DNA of 64,000 bases from Flavobacteriales bacterium (GTDB lineage Bacteria > Bacteroidota > Bacteroidia > UBA10329). Below, piece after piece: positions 34,593 through 42,572 of the stretch (position 1 is its first letter; each line of letters opens with the position of its first letter). The DNA lies in NCBI GenBank assembly GCA_020635535.1, contig JACJZP010000011.1:1-64000 (forward strand), read 5' to 3'. The position numbers were made by a program, and so were the translations under genes. The notes under the pieces are model-generated. The model did no database searches and was not told the DNA's origin. It saw only the letters and a list, made by a program, of their open reading frames with translations.

Positions 34593-35984
34593 ATGATTCC
34601 ATCAGTCAATTTTCACCTCTGGCAGCCCTGCAACATGGCCTGCAAATTCTGCTTCGCTCGCTTTGAGGATGTAAAGCGTAAGTTCAACCTTCCGAAAGGT
34701 CACCTCCCTGAGGAGGACGCCTTGGCCGTGGTCGATGAGCTGGCCGACATCGGCTTCGAGAAAATCACGTTCGCAGGCGGTGAACCAACGCTCTGCCCGT
34801 GGTTGGACAAGCTGATCGTCCGTGCAAAGGAGCGTGGCATGACCACCATGATTGTAACGAACGGGAGCCGTTTGGACGAATCTACGCTACTCCAGTTCAA
34901 ACCCCATCTCGATTGGATAGCCCTCAGCATCGACAGTCTTGATGCAGAGACAAATGCCCAATCTGGCCGAGTACTGAAAAGTTCGGGCGGCTCTCCCGAT
35001 TACTTCAAGCTTGTGGATGCTATCAAGGCACATGGCTTTGGGCTGAAGATCAACACGGTCGTCCATAGCCTCAACATGGACGAGTCCATGCACGAATTCA
35101 TTCGACATGCGCGGCCAAAGCGATGGAAGCTGTTCCAAGTGCTTCCCATCGATGGGCAGAACAATGGAGCTGTCGAGCCGCTGCTCATCTCGTCAGAGCA
35201 ATTTCTGGGGTTTGTTGACCGCCATGCCGACCTCAACGGAGTGACGGAGGTGATTCCGGAGACCAATGATGACATGCGTGGTTCCTATGCGATGGTGGAT
35301 CCCTCCGGACGATTCTATGATAATGTGGATGGCCACCACCACTACAGCCGCCCAATCCTTGAACTCGGGGCCAGACTTGCTATTCAACAGATGCGCTATG
35401 ATTTCAAGAAGTTCCTTGGAAGAAAGGGGCAATATGACTGGGTCATTGACCGCAGGGTGCCGGCTCGCATCACTCTGTCGGGCGAGGTGGCCTCGGGCAA
35501 GAGCAGTGTCGGCAGAAAACTGGCAGAGCGGCTAAAGTATCAGTTCTTTTCCATCGGAGACAAAACGAGGGAGTTGGCCGCAAAGGAGGGAATGAACATC
35601 GTTGAGTTCCAGCGGAGATGCCAATTGGATCCCTCGATGGACAGACAGATCGATTCCAAATTTTCAGAGGACTGCAATAGTCGCAATGGCCTGGTAGTGG
35701 ATTACCGTCTTGGATTCCGATTCGTCCGCAATGCCTTCCATGTGTTCCTAAAAGTCTCACAGGAAAAGGCCATTGAAAGGCTGAACGGGGCCAAACGTGC
35801 CGGTGAGACGAGTGCTACCGTGAAGGAACGTAACGACTCTTTCAAGTGTCAGTTCATCAATGCCTATGGCGTAGACTACACAGCAGAGAAACACTATAAT
35901 CTTGTACTCGATGCGGATGACTCCACTGTGGATGAACTCGTGAATCGGATACTTGAACAATTTAACCCAATTCCTAATCAATAA
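34593..35984 (+). CDS. Prokaryotic viperin fused to an archaeal-type CMP kinase
   Basis: 463 residues. Residues 1-~288 are viperin: SVNFHLWQPCNMACKFCF with the SAM cluster cysteines C13, C17 and C20, FAGGEPTLCPW, IALSIDSLDAE, the hallmark RPKRWKLFQVLPIDGQNNG, and a conserved C-terminal part (IPETNDDMRGSYAMVDPSGR, FLGRKGQYDW). Viperins convert an NTP to its 3'-deoxy-3',4'-didehydro form, which stops viral polymerases. Residues ~291-457 are a type 2 cytidylate kinase: P-loop GEVASGKSS (297-305), FFSIGDKTRELAAKEGMNI, LDPSMDRQIDSKF and INAYGVDY. The kinase would phosphorylate CMP and so favour CTP as substrate. It mirrors the vertebrate viperin/CMPK2 gene pair. It is the first gene of a three-gene unit. 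Confidence 0.92.
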   Translation: MIPSVNFHLWQPCNMACKFCFARFEDVKRKFNLPKGHLPEEDALAVVDELADIGFEKITFAGGEPTLCPWLDKLIVRAKERGMTTMIVTNGSRLDESTLLQFKPHLDWIALSIDSLDAETNAQSGRVLKSSGGSPDYFKLVDAIKAHGFGLKINTVVHSLNMDESMHEFIRHARPKRWKLFQVLPIDGQNNGAVEPLLISSEQFLGFVDRHADLNGVTEVIPETNDDMRGSYAMVDPSGRFYDNVDGHHHYSRPILELGARLAIQQMRYDFKKFLGRKGQYDWVIDRRVPARITLSGEVASGKSSVGRKLAERLKYQFFSIGDKTRELAAKEGMNIVEFQRRCQLDPSMDRQIDSKFSEDCNSRNGLVVDYRLGFRFVRNAFHVFLKVSQEKAIERLNGAKRAGETSATVKERNDSFKCQFINAYGVDYTAEKHYNLVLDADDSTVDELVNRILEQFNPIPNQ

Positions 35985-36000
35985 CCGACAAACACTCATC

Positions 36001-36726
36001 ATGAAAACACGAACCTTCTCAAATCGAACCATGAAATACGGAAATCGCCCTACGATTACTCCAGACCCATTGCTTGTTAGTAAAGCACTTGCCGTTTCGA
36101 ATCGGCCAACTGGAATTAACAACTTCGTTGTCATTGCACGCTACAAATGGTTGGTAGCAAATGGGGCGATCTACCCCAAGCGCATGGAAAAGCCCAACCT
36201 ATTCATAACCATAAATGATGGTATGGTGGAAGATTGTAAGTTCAGCTGTGTGTTTGGAAGAACGCTCCAAAAGCAGAGCTTCCATATTGAGGTTCTCAAT
36301 GGTCCGTCAGAGACAAGTAGCGCGACTAAAGAAAATCTTATCCTTAGTAGAGACCTAGGACTGGCCAACCTATGCAACATGGCTCTTGATGAATTCCGTG
36401 AAAGGGACATCATCCAACCTGTGTTCCCTCTGGATTTCAACACTTACGCTGATGACAGCTGCAACCTAAGTCTGAAGACCCGTCCTTCAGACAAGGCTGT
36501 TCTGGAAATTCTTCGAGAAGCAGATGTGAACCATTGGGACAAGAACCTCATCATCATCGCCAGACAACGCTGGTTGAAGGAACAAGGGATTAAGATTCCG
36601 ACTCAAACTGGAAACCTGAATCTGTTGGTCAAGATTGTCAACGGCCATTTGACCAGCTGCTTCTACAGTCCTGATATGATGAACATCATAAGAAAACAGA
36701 ACTACTTCATTCAAATCCTGAATTGA
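36001..36726 (+). CDS. Uncharacterised protein with an internal domain duplication, viperin operon
   Basis: 241 residues, starting 16 nt after the viperin stop. Two copies of a ~75-residue unit are visible, at about 24-100 and 165-241: NNFVVIARYKWLVANGAIYP matches KNLIIIARQRWLKEQGIKIP, PNLFITINDGMVEDCKF matches LNLLVKIVNGHLTSCFY, and QSFHIEVLN matches QNYFIQILN. There is no signal peptide or membrane segment. The fold would be mixed alpha/beta. I do not recognise the family. Its position suggests a role alongside the viperin, for example as a partner, sensor or self-protection factor; that is inference. The first ATG at 36001 is used; an upstream in-frame ATG would overlap the viperin gene. 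Confidence 0.75.
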   Translation: MKTRTFSNRTMKYGNRPTITPDPLLVSKALAVSNRPTGINNFVVIARYKWLVANGAIYPKRMEKPNLFITINDGMVEDCKFSCVFGRTLQKQSFHIEVLNGPSETSSATKENLILSRDLGLANLCNMALDEFRERDIIQPVFPLDFNTYADDSCNLSLKTRPSDKAVLEILREADVNHWDKNLIIIARQRWLKEQGIKIPTQTGNLNLLVKIVNGHLTSCFYSPDMMNIIRKQNYFIQILN

Positions 36727-36806
36727 CTTATTGGGCGAGGAGACCCAAAAACGCGGTAGCCAAAAAGCGTGCAACGAGTAGGCATAAACCCCAAAATCTT
36801 ACAGCG

Positions 36807-36938
36807 ATGTCAAAAGGCAAATCTGGAAGTAGCAAAGGATTCCCTGGATGGCCAAGTACAACCGGGAAGCCATCCGGGTCTGGTAGGGCAAATGGCACTC
36901 CGACACCGAAACCCGCTTCTTCTACATCGAAGAAGTGA
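36807..36938 (+). CDS. Small basic Gly/Ser/Pro-rich protein
   Basis: 43 residues: SKGKSGSSKGFPGWPS, TTGKPSGSGRANGTPT, then PKPASSTSKK. It is strongly basic and low in complexity, with no hydrophobic core, so it is probably disordered and might bind nucleic acid. It lies 80 nt after the duplicated-domain gene and directly before a terminator, so it is likely transcribed with the viperin operon. A longer open frame exists from 36723 but has no ATG. Translation is not proven. Confidence 0.45.
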   Translation: MSKGKSGSSKGFPGWPSTTGKPSGSGRANGTPTPKPASSTSKK

Positions 36939-36948
36939 TGTACTGTTG

Positions 36949-36978
36949 AGGGGAGGACATCATGTCACTCCCCTTTTT
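36949..36978 (+). terminator. Rho-independent terminator of the viperin operon
   Basis: Stem AGGGGAG/CTCCCCT is extended by GACAT/ATGTC around a single C, with a one-base bulge, and followed by T5. It lies 10 nt after the small ORF. Confidence 0.85.
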
Positions 36979-37020
36979 GCTGTCCATGAACCCGGAAGGC
37001 GAGAAGTTGGAAATCGGTCG

Positions 37021-38223
37021 TTAAACCCGCTCAATAATGGTGGCAATACCCATTCCGCCACCAACGCAAAGGGTTACAAGACCTGTTTGCTTGTCCTGAC
37101 GTTCTAGTTCATCGATGAGTGTTCCTATAAGCATGGCGCCTGTGGCTCCAAGCGGGTGACCCATTGCAATGGCGCCACCATTCACGTTGACCTTGCTTTC
37201 GTCAATGTTCAGGTCTTCGAGAAAGCGAAGAACAACCGATGCAAATGCCTCGTTTACCTCAATCAGGTCGATGTCACCTATTTCCATTCCTGCCTTTTTC
37301 AACGCTTTGCGTGTAACAGGCGCTGGTCCGAGCAGCATGATGGTAGGTTCGGTTCCTGTCAACGCCATGGAACGGATGCGAGCACGTGGTTTCAATCCTT
37401 GAGCTTCGCCAGCTTCTTTTGTTCCGATGAGGGTGAGCGCAGCGCCATCTACAATGGCACTTGAGTTACCTGCATGATGTACGTGATTGATGGTTCCAAC
37501 CTCTGGGTATTTCTGTAGCGCGAGTTGGTCAAATCCCATATCGCCCAGTTTCTGGAAGGCTGGGTTCAACTTCAACAATCCTTCTGCGGTTGTTCCAGGA
37601 CGGATCATCTGGTCTCTATCAAGCAGCGAATTTCCATCAGCATCTTTCACAGGAATAATTGACTTGGCAAATCGATTCGCATTCCATGCAGCATCAGCTT
37701 TGGCGTGTGATCGCGAAGCAAATTCATCCAACTGCGTGCGGTTGTAACCGAATTTAGAAGCAATGAGATCTGCAGAAATTCCCTGTGGAACAAGCGCATG
37801 TTTGGTAATGAAATCACGGTCGTCATACATTGGGCCGCCATCGGATGCGATCGGCACACGACTCATGCTTTCCAAACCGCCAGCTACAAGCAAGTCAGCA
37901 TTTCCGCTTCCCACATAAGCAGCTGCCATGTTGATGGCTTCCAAACCTGAAGCGCAGAAACGATTCACCTGCACACCGGCCGTGGTTTCGGCATAACCCG
38001 CCTCAATGGCCGCGGCCTTGGCAATGTTCGCGCCTTGCTCCTTCACGGGGCTCACACAACCGATAATGGCATCTTCCACCAGATCGGTGTTGAGGTTATT
38101 CCGTTCTCGGATGGCCTTGAAGGTCAAAGCCAAAAGATCAACGGGTTTTACCGAAGCCAAAGCCCCGTCTAGTTTTCCCTTTCCGCGCGGTGTGCGCACC
38201 GCATCATATATATAAGCGCTCAT
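37021..38223 (-). CDS. Acetyl-CoA C-acyltransferase (thiolase)
   Basis: 400 residues. The nucleophile cysteine lies in VNRFCASGLEAI, the second active-site region is NVNGGAIAMGHPLGATGA, and the C-terminal catalytic Cys is in LVTLCVGGGMG. The N-terminal YIYDAVRTPRGKGKLDG is typical. Thiolases cleave 3-ketoacyl-CoA in beta-oxidation or condense acetyl-CoA. Length and sequence fit a beta-oxidation type enzyme. No hydratase/dehydrogenase partner is adjacent. The gene is divergent from an Rrf2 regulator, which might control it. Confidence 0.92.
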   Translation of the reverse strand: MSAYIYDAVRTPRGKGKLDGALASVKPVDLLALTFKAIRERNNLNTDLVEDAIIGCVSPVKEQGANIAKAAAIEAGYAETTAGVQVNRFCASGLEAINMAAAYVGSGNADLLVAGGLESMSRVPIASDGGPMYDDRDFITKHALVPQGISADLIASKFGYNRTQLDEFASRSHAKADAAWNANRFAKSIIPVKDADGNSLLDRDQMIRPGTTAEGLLKLNPAFQKLGDMGFDQLALQKYPEVGTINHVHHAGNSSAIVDGAALTLIGTKEAGEAQGLKPRARIRSMALTGTEPTIMLLGPAPVTRKALKKAGMEIGDIDLIEVNEAFASVVLRFLEDLNIDESKVNVNGGAIAMGHPLGATGAMLIGTLIDELERQDKQTGLVTLCVGGGMGIATIIERV

Positions 38224-38307
38224 TTTCTGTGATTTTGGACAAGTTTAGGTAATGAAATTGACGCATGGAAATGCAACAAAATTCACAGCGTAAAAAACTC
38301 TAAGAGT

Positions 38308-38315
38308 TACATTTG
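38308..38315 (+). promoter_or_regulatory. -7 element (TACATTTG) for the Rrf2 gene
   Basis: An exact TAnnTTTG match, 15 nt before the ATG at 38331. It contains the upstream in-frame TTG, which rules that codon out as a start. Confidence 0.6.
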
Positions 38316-38330
38316 TGGCAAAATTCCGCC

Positions 38331-38738
38331 ATGCAGATCGATTCAACTTTCACCAACGCCATCCACATTTGTGTTTACCTCGACCGCACCGACAAGCACT
38401 TGGTGAACAGCACGGAATTGGGTGAAAGTATCGGCACCAACCCCGTTGTTGTGCGTAGGATCGTGGGGCGATTGAAGGAGTTCGGCCTCATCAAAGTGAA
38501 GCAGGGAATAGGTGGTGGTTACTTCTTGGGCCGTCCAGCAGCAAGCATCTCACTTTGGGATATTTATCTGGCCATGAAGAAGGATAATCCGTTCCGCTGC
38601 AAGGTTGGAAACGAGGAAGACACCGTTTCTCTCAACCTTCCTGAAGCATTGGAAGACACCTTCGCGAAAGCTGAATATGCTTTGAAAACTCCGCTGGCCA
38701 ATGTCACGGTCAAGCAGGTTTCGCAGCGAATTGATTAG
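38331..38738 (+). CDS. Rrf2-family transcription regulator without Fe-S cysteines
   Basis: 135 residues. The winged helix is recognisable: FTNAIHICVYLDR, SIGTNPVVVRRIVGRL, GLIKVKQGIGGGYFLGRP and SLWDIYLAM. IscR- and NsrR-type members carry three clustered cysteines for an Fe-S cluster; here the region has only one (FRCKVGNEE), so it is a YwnA-like form that does not bind a cluster. It diverges from the thiolase gene and overlaps the end of hflX by 4 nt in convergent orientation. Confidence 0.86.
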   Translation: MQIDSTFTNAIHICVYLDRTDKHLVNSTELGESIGTNPVVVRRIVGRLKEFGLIKVKQGIGGGYFLGRPAASISLWDIYLAMKKDNPFRCKVGNEEDTVSLNLPEALEDTFAKAEYALKTPLANVTVKQVSQRID

Positions 38739-39931
38739 TACAACAGCTTATCGAACGGATAACGCGTGATGTGAACCGCTTTCACGCGCTCGTAAAGCAA
38801 TTCGCGTAGTTCGTCAATGTTCTGCTTTTTGGCCGCTGAGATGAATATGCAATCATCGCCCATTTTGCTCATCCAGCTGCTTTTCAGGTCGTCCAAACTC
38901 CAGTTTTCCCGGGTTGCCTCTGTCAGGTCATCCTCATCCTTCTTCACGTACGTGTAAGCATCTATCTTATTGAAAACCAGAATGGTCTGCTTGTCGCGCG
39001 CCCCGATCTCGGCCAGCGTTTCGTTCACCACATTGATGTGATCTTCAAACTCAGGATGCGAAATATCCACCACATGAAGCAGAATATCAGCTTCGCGAAC
39101 TTCATCCAACGTTGATTTGAAACTCTCCACCAACTGGTGAGGAAGTTTTCGGATGAATCCAACCGTGTCTGACATCAGGAAAGGCAGGTTACCGAGCACC
39201 ACTTTACGGACCGTGGTATCGAGCGTAGCGAAAAGCTTGTTTTCGGCAAGCACTTCCGATTTGCTCATCAGGTTCATGATGGTGGATTTACCCACATTGG
39301 TATAACCGACCAGCGCCACTCGGATCAGTTGCCCGCGGTTCTTACGCTGCTGCTCCATCTGCTTGTCAATATCCTTCAGTTGCTTCTTGAGCAACGAGAT
39401 ACGATCGCGGATGATCCGCTTATCGGTTTCAATCTCCTTTTCACCAGCACCACCACGCGTTCCGGTGCCACCGCGTTGGCGCTCCAAGTGCGTCCACATA
39501 CGTGTCAATCGCGGAAGCAGGTATTGATACCGTGCCAGTTCCACTTGCGTTTTGGCCTGCGCGGTTTGAGCTCTTGCCTGAAAGATATCGAGGATAAGAA
39601 GGCTACGGTCGTAGATCTTCACCTTGAAAACGTTCTCCAAGTTCCGAAGCTGCGATGGGCTGAGGTCATCATCAAAAACCACCACATCGATCTTATGCTC
39701 CTTAACGTATGCATCGATCTCTTCTACCTTTCCGGAACCAACAAACGTGCGCGGGTCGGGCTTCTTCAGTTTCTGGGTGAACTGCTTTTTAGTCTCCAAC
39801 CCAGCCGTCATGGAAAGGAACTCGAGTTCATCCATGTACTCGGCCACTTTCTCCTCCGTATCGTTGCCCTGTATGAGCCCGACCAGAACGGCCGTTTCCT
39901 GTACAGGCGCTGTATCAAAGTGCTTTCCCAA
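38735..39931 (-). CDS. hflX: GTPase HflX
   Basis: 398 residues. The N-terminal HflX domain has DPRTFVGSGKVEEI and VVVFDDDLSPSQLRNLE. The glycine-rich linker QRGGTGTRGGAGEKEIETD follows. The G domain has G1 ALVGYTNVGKST, G3 DTVGFIRKLPH and G4 FNKID. HflX splits stalled or hibernating ribosomes under stress. It starts 3 nt after the cytochrome c gene stop on the same strand, so it is transcribed with two respiratory proteins. Length is standard. Confidence 0.95.
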   Translation of the reverse strand: MGKHFDTAPVQETAVLVGLIQGNDTEEKVAEYMDELEFLSMTAGLETKKQFTQKLKKPDPRTFVGSGKVEEIDAYVKEHKIDVVVFDDDLSPSQLRNLENVFKVKIYDRSLLILDIFQARAQTAQAKTQVELARYQYLLPRLTRMWTHLERQRGGTGTRGGAGEKEIETDKRIIRDRISLLKKQLKDIDKQMEQQRKNRGQLIRVALVGYTNVGKSTIMNLMSKSEVLAENKLFATLDTTVRKVVLGNLPFLMSDTVGFIRKLPHQLVESFKSTLDEVREADILLHVVDISHPEFEDHINVVNETLAEIGARDKQTILVFNKIDAYTYVKKDEDDLTEATRENWSLDDLKSSWMSKMGDDCIFISAAKKQNIDELRELLYERVKAVHITRYPFDKLLY

Positions 39932-39934
39932 ATC

Positions 39935-40243
39935 TCAATTCTGTTCTTTCAGTTGTTCCAAATAACCGGCCACAGCTTGAATCTGCTCTTCACTCAGAAC
40001 CTCAGCAAATGCCGGCATCATGCTGCCACCTTTTCGGATGTTCTCCACCCGTTCTTCCATGCTCATTTTTGAAACGCTCAGGTTGGGCGCATCATTAAGC
40101 ATCAACTTACCGTCCGGTCCATGACAAGCAACACAGTATGTCTTGTAAACCTGCTTCCCGAGATCGGTTCCATCACTTTGAGAACCGAAACTTCCGCACG
40201 AAAGCAGAACAATCGACACCAAGCCTATGAAAAGTGATTGCAT
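39935..40243 (-). CDS. Small c-type cytochrome lipoprotein
   Basis: 102 residues from the ATG at 40243: lipoprotein signal SLFIGLVSIVLLSC, a haem site CVACH in YKTYCVACHGPDGKL, and a distal Met region (GGSMMPAF). This is a typical class I cytochrome c domain, membrane-anchored by lipid in the periplasm. The longer open frame upstream overlaps the preceding gene and lacks a leader. The start overlaps the stop of the preceding membrane protein gene (TGATG), so the two probably work as an electron-transfer pair. Confidence 0.85.
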   Translation of the reverse strand: MQSLFIGLVSIVLLSCGSFGSQSDGTDLGKQVYKTYCVACHGPDGKLMLNDAPNLSVSKMSMEERVENIRKGGSMMPAFAEVLSEEQIQAVAGYLEQLKEQN

Positions 40244-40698
40244 CAGAACCAACCTCGGCCCGCCCCTGAAGGCAAAAACGGCCATGGAATGGTGGCCAAA
40301 ATGATCAGCAAACCAATGCTGAAATAAAACAGCACTTTTTTGAACTTGGCTTGATCCGTAGCAGCCTTTTTGGACGCGATGCGACCAATGGTGATCAATG
40401 CAATGGCCACTACCATTCCGAAGATGTGCTCTACCGCCCAAAACCGAATACCGCTTTCCTTCATGGCGGTTGAGGGGTCATCCAGAATGATGCTTACCCA
40501 ACCTCGACCCATGTAGAGAACCAACCCGAGCACGAGTTGTAAATGACTGAAAATGAGCGCAAAGAGACTCAACTTGTTGTCCAGTGAATCATAGGCTTTG
40601 CCCGATGACAGTGACATGGCGCTTTTCACGATGGCCCCTACAATGGCGGCAAGGACCAACCATCGTAATCCTGAGTGCGAACGAAGTAATATTTCCAT
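40243..40698 (-). CDS. Four-span membrane protein, cytochrome b-like
   Basis: 151 residues with four hydrophobic helices (LVLAAIVGAIVKSAMS; FSHLQLVLGLVLYMG; EHIFGMVVAIALITI; FYFSIGLLIILATIP). Histidines at HSGLRW, HLQLV and EHIFGM lie in or near helices and could ligate haem. Proteins like this are often labelled cytochrome B in Bacteroidota, but the haem is not demonstrated. It is coupled to the cytochrome c gene that follows. Confidence 0.7.
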   Translation of the reverse strand: MEILLRSHSGLRWLVLAAIVGAIVKSAMSLSSGKAYDSLDNKLSLFALIFSHLQLVLGLVLYMGRGWVSIILDDPSTAMKESGIRFWAVEHIFGMVVAIALITIGRIASKKAATDQAKFKKVLFYFSIGLLIILATIPWPFLPSGAGRGWF

Positions 40699-40717
40699 CT
40701 GATCTGAGATTGAACAA

Positions 40718-40725
40718 CAAAGCTA
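40718..40725 (-). promoter_or_regulatory. -7 element (TAGCTTTG) for the cytochrome-hflX operon
   Basis: An exact TAnnTTTG match, 19 nt before the ATG at 40698 on the minus strand. Confidence 0.6.
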
Positions 40726-40777
40726 AGCATTTCGCTTCCTGCAATGTTGCCGACACCCGTTCAGAATTCGAATTGAG

Positions 40778-40785
40778 TAGCTTTG
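40778..40785 (+). promoter_or_regulatory. -7 element (TAGCTTTG) for the amidohydrolase gene
   Basis: An exact TAnnTTTG match, 22 nt before the ATG at 40808; same sequence as the divergent promoter at 40718-40725. Confidence 0.6.
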
Positions 40786-40807
40786 CGCCCCTTATTAACT
40801 GATTGAA

Positions 40808-42364
40808 ATGAAGAGCATTGTTTTCTCGTTGTTGATGTTTGCGGGTCTATCCATTTCCCTAACTCAAGCACAGACAACTTTCCCTATTAACGGTGTGCAG
40901 GACAAGGACGCAGCCGTTTATGCTTTCACGCACGCCACGGTTCATGTGGATGCACAAACGATTTATGAAGATGCCACGCTGCTCGTAAAAGAAGGCCGAA
41001 TTATTGGTGTCGGAACAGATGTTTCGGTTCCGAAAGGTGCCATCGTTACCGACCTGAAAGGCAAGCACATCTATCCTTCATTGATCGATGCGTTTTCCAC
41101 ATACGGAGTGGAGCAGCCGAAAAAAGAGGGAAAAGACAGTCCTGGACCGGTTTACGATTCCGAAAAGAAAGGTGCCTATGCTTGGAACGATGCATTGAAC
41201 CCGGAAGCAAGTGCTGCCGAGAAATTCACGCCCGATGCCAAGAAAGCTGAGGAACTACGAAAGGCTGGTTTTGGAGCCACCGTTTCGTTGATCCGGGATG
41301 GCATCGCCAGAGGAACTTCAGCGTTTGTGCTCACAGGTGATGGCTCGGCCAACGAGAACCTGTTGCAACCGAATGTCGCGGCCAATTATTCGTTCTCGAA
41401 AGGCACTTCCAACCAGAATTATCCGAGTTCGCAGATGGGTGCCATTGCGCTATTGCGACAAACGTATTTGGATGCGGGCTGGTACGCCAACCTGAACGAC
41501 AACACCAAGGAAATGAACCTCGGGTTGGAAGCTTGGAATGGCATTCAGCAATTGCCGCAGGTTTTCGATGCACCAGACCTGTTGAGCATTTTCCGTGCAG
41601 ATAAGGTCGGAGATGAATTCGGAAAGCAGTATGTTTTCCTCGGTAACGGAACAGAATATCGCAGAATTGATGCGGTGAAAAAGACGGGCGGTTCGTTCAT
41701 TGTTCCGCTCAAATTCCCGGATGCGTTGGATGTAGAAGACCCGTTCGATGCACAATTGGCGAGCTACACCGAACTGTTGCATTGGGAATTGGCTCCGACC
41801 AACCCGAAAGCGTTGAAAGATGCGGGCGTTCCATTCGCTTTGACGATGGAAGGTTTGGAAAAGGAGGCTGAATTCTGGCCAGCACTTCGCAAAGCCATGG
41901 AAAACGGTTTGGACTCAGTCACAGCTTTAGAGGCGTTGACAACCGTTCCTGCCAAAATGCTGGGGCTGAAAGAGGTGGGAACCTTACATAAAGGCAACTT
42001 GGCCAACTTCCTGATCACTTCCGAAGATCTTTTCAATGAGAAAAACACCATTCTGGAGCATTGGCTCAAAGGCAAGCAGTACAAGATCAGCGAAGCGGCT
42101 GGCGATTCCATCAACGCCTATTATTCCCTCAAAATGGGAGGCAAATCTTGGCCGTTTGAACTTACTGGAACTTCCGACAAGCCAAGTGCGAAACTCGCTA
42201 AGAATGACACCACCAAATTGGATGTTTCTTTCAATCTGAAAGATGAATTAGTGACCATCTCATTTGCGGAAGAAAAGGACGCGAAAGGCAAGTATCGCCT
42301 CACAGGAAGAAAGGACGGCAAGAACTTCAAGGAAAAGGCCAAACACCTGATGGCACGTGGGTAG
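40808..42364 (+). CDS. Secreted amidohydrolase-like protein, N-terminal (metal-less) half, frameshifted
   Basis: 518 residues: signal peptide (KSIVFSLLMFAGLSISLTQAQ), composite amidohydrolase barrel with ATLLVKEGRIIGVGTD and GKHIYPSLIDAFSTYG. The usual His-x-His is absent, so this half is probably not catalytic. It ends VGTLHKGNLANFLITSEDLF and a beta domain, then a premature stop at 42364. After the stop the other frames continue the gene (DTVLGDVVYPFMAFGYTEA, NATVWTNEK, DGILEDADVYFENG), so the original protein was about 1000 residues and included the amidohydrolase encoded at 42.6-43.8 kb. Confidence 0.75.
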   Translation: MKSIVFSLLMFAGLSISLTQAQTTFPINGVQDKDAAVYAFTHATVHVDAQTIYEDATLLVKEGRIIGVGTDVSVPKGAIVTDLKGKHIYPSLIDAFSTYGVEQPKKEGKDSPGPVYDSEKKGAYAWNDALNPEASAAEKFTPDAKKAEELRKAGFGATVSLIRDGIARGTSAFVLTGDGSANENLLQPNVAANYSFSKGTSNQNYPSSQMGAIALLRQTYLDAGWYANLNDNTKEMNLGLEAWNGIQQLPQVFDAPDLLSIFRADKVGDEFGKQYVFLGNGTEYRRIDAVKKTGGSFIVPLKFPDALDVEDPFDAQLASYTELLHWELAPTNPKALKDAGVPFALTMEGLEKEAEFWPALRKAMENGLDSVTALEALTTVPAKMLGLKEVGTLHKGNLANFLITSEDLFNEKNTILEHWLKGKQYKISEAAGDSINAYYSLKMGGKSWPFELTGTSDKPSAKLAKNDTTKLDVSFNLKDELVTISFAEEKDAKGKYRLTGRKDGKNFKEKAKHLMARG

Positions 42365-42572
42365 GATTGGACATTGACCTATTTCTGAACTCAGAAAGAC
42401 GAGAAAAGGAAAAAGGAGAAAAGGAGAAAAGGAAGAGACGAAGAAAGACACCGTTCTTGGAGATGTGGTTTATCCGTTCATGGCGTTCGGTTATACCGAA
42501 GCTCCGAAACAGGAAGCGGTTGTGATTCGCAACGCAACGGTTTGGACCAACGAAAAGATGGCATTCTAGAAG

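Noticed and set aside
36723..36938. Longer 71-codon version of the small viperin-operon ORF
   Set aside because: Its extra N-terminal part needs a TTG overlapping the previous gene's end and has no support; the ATG at 36807 is the simpler start.
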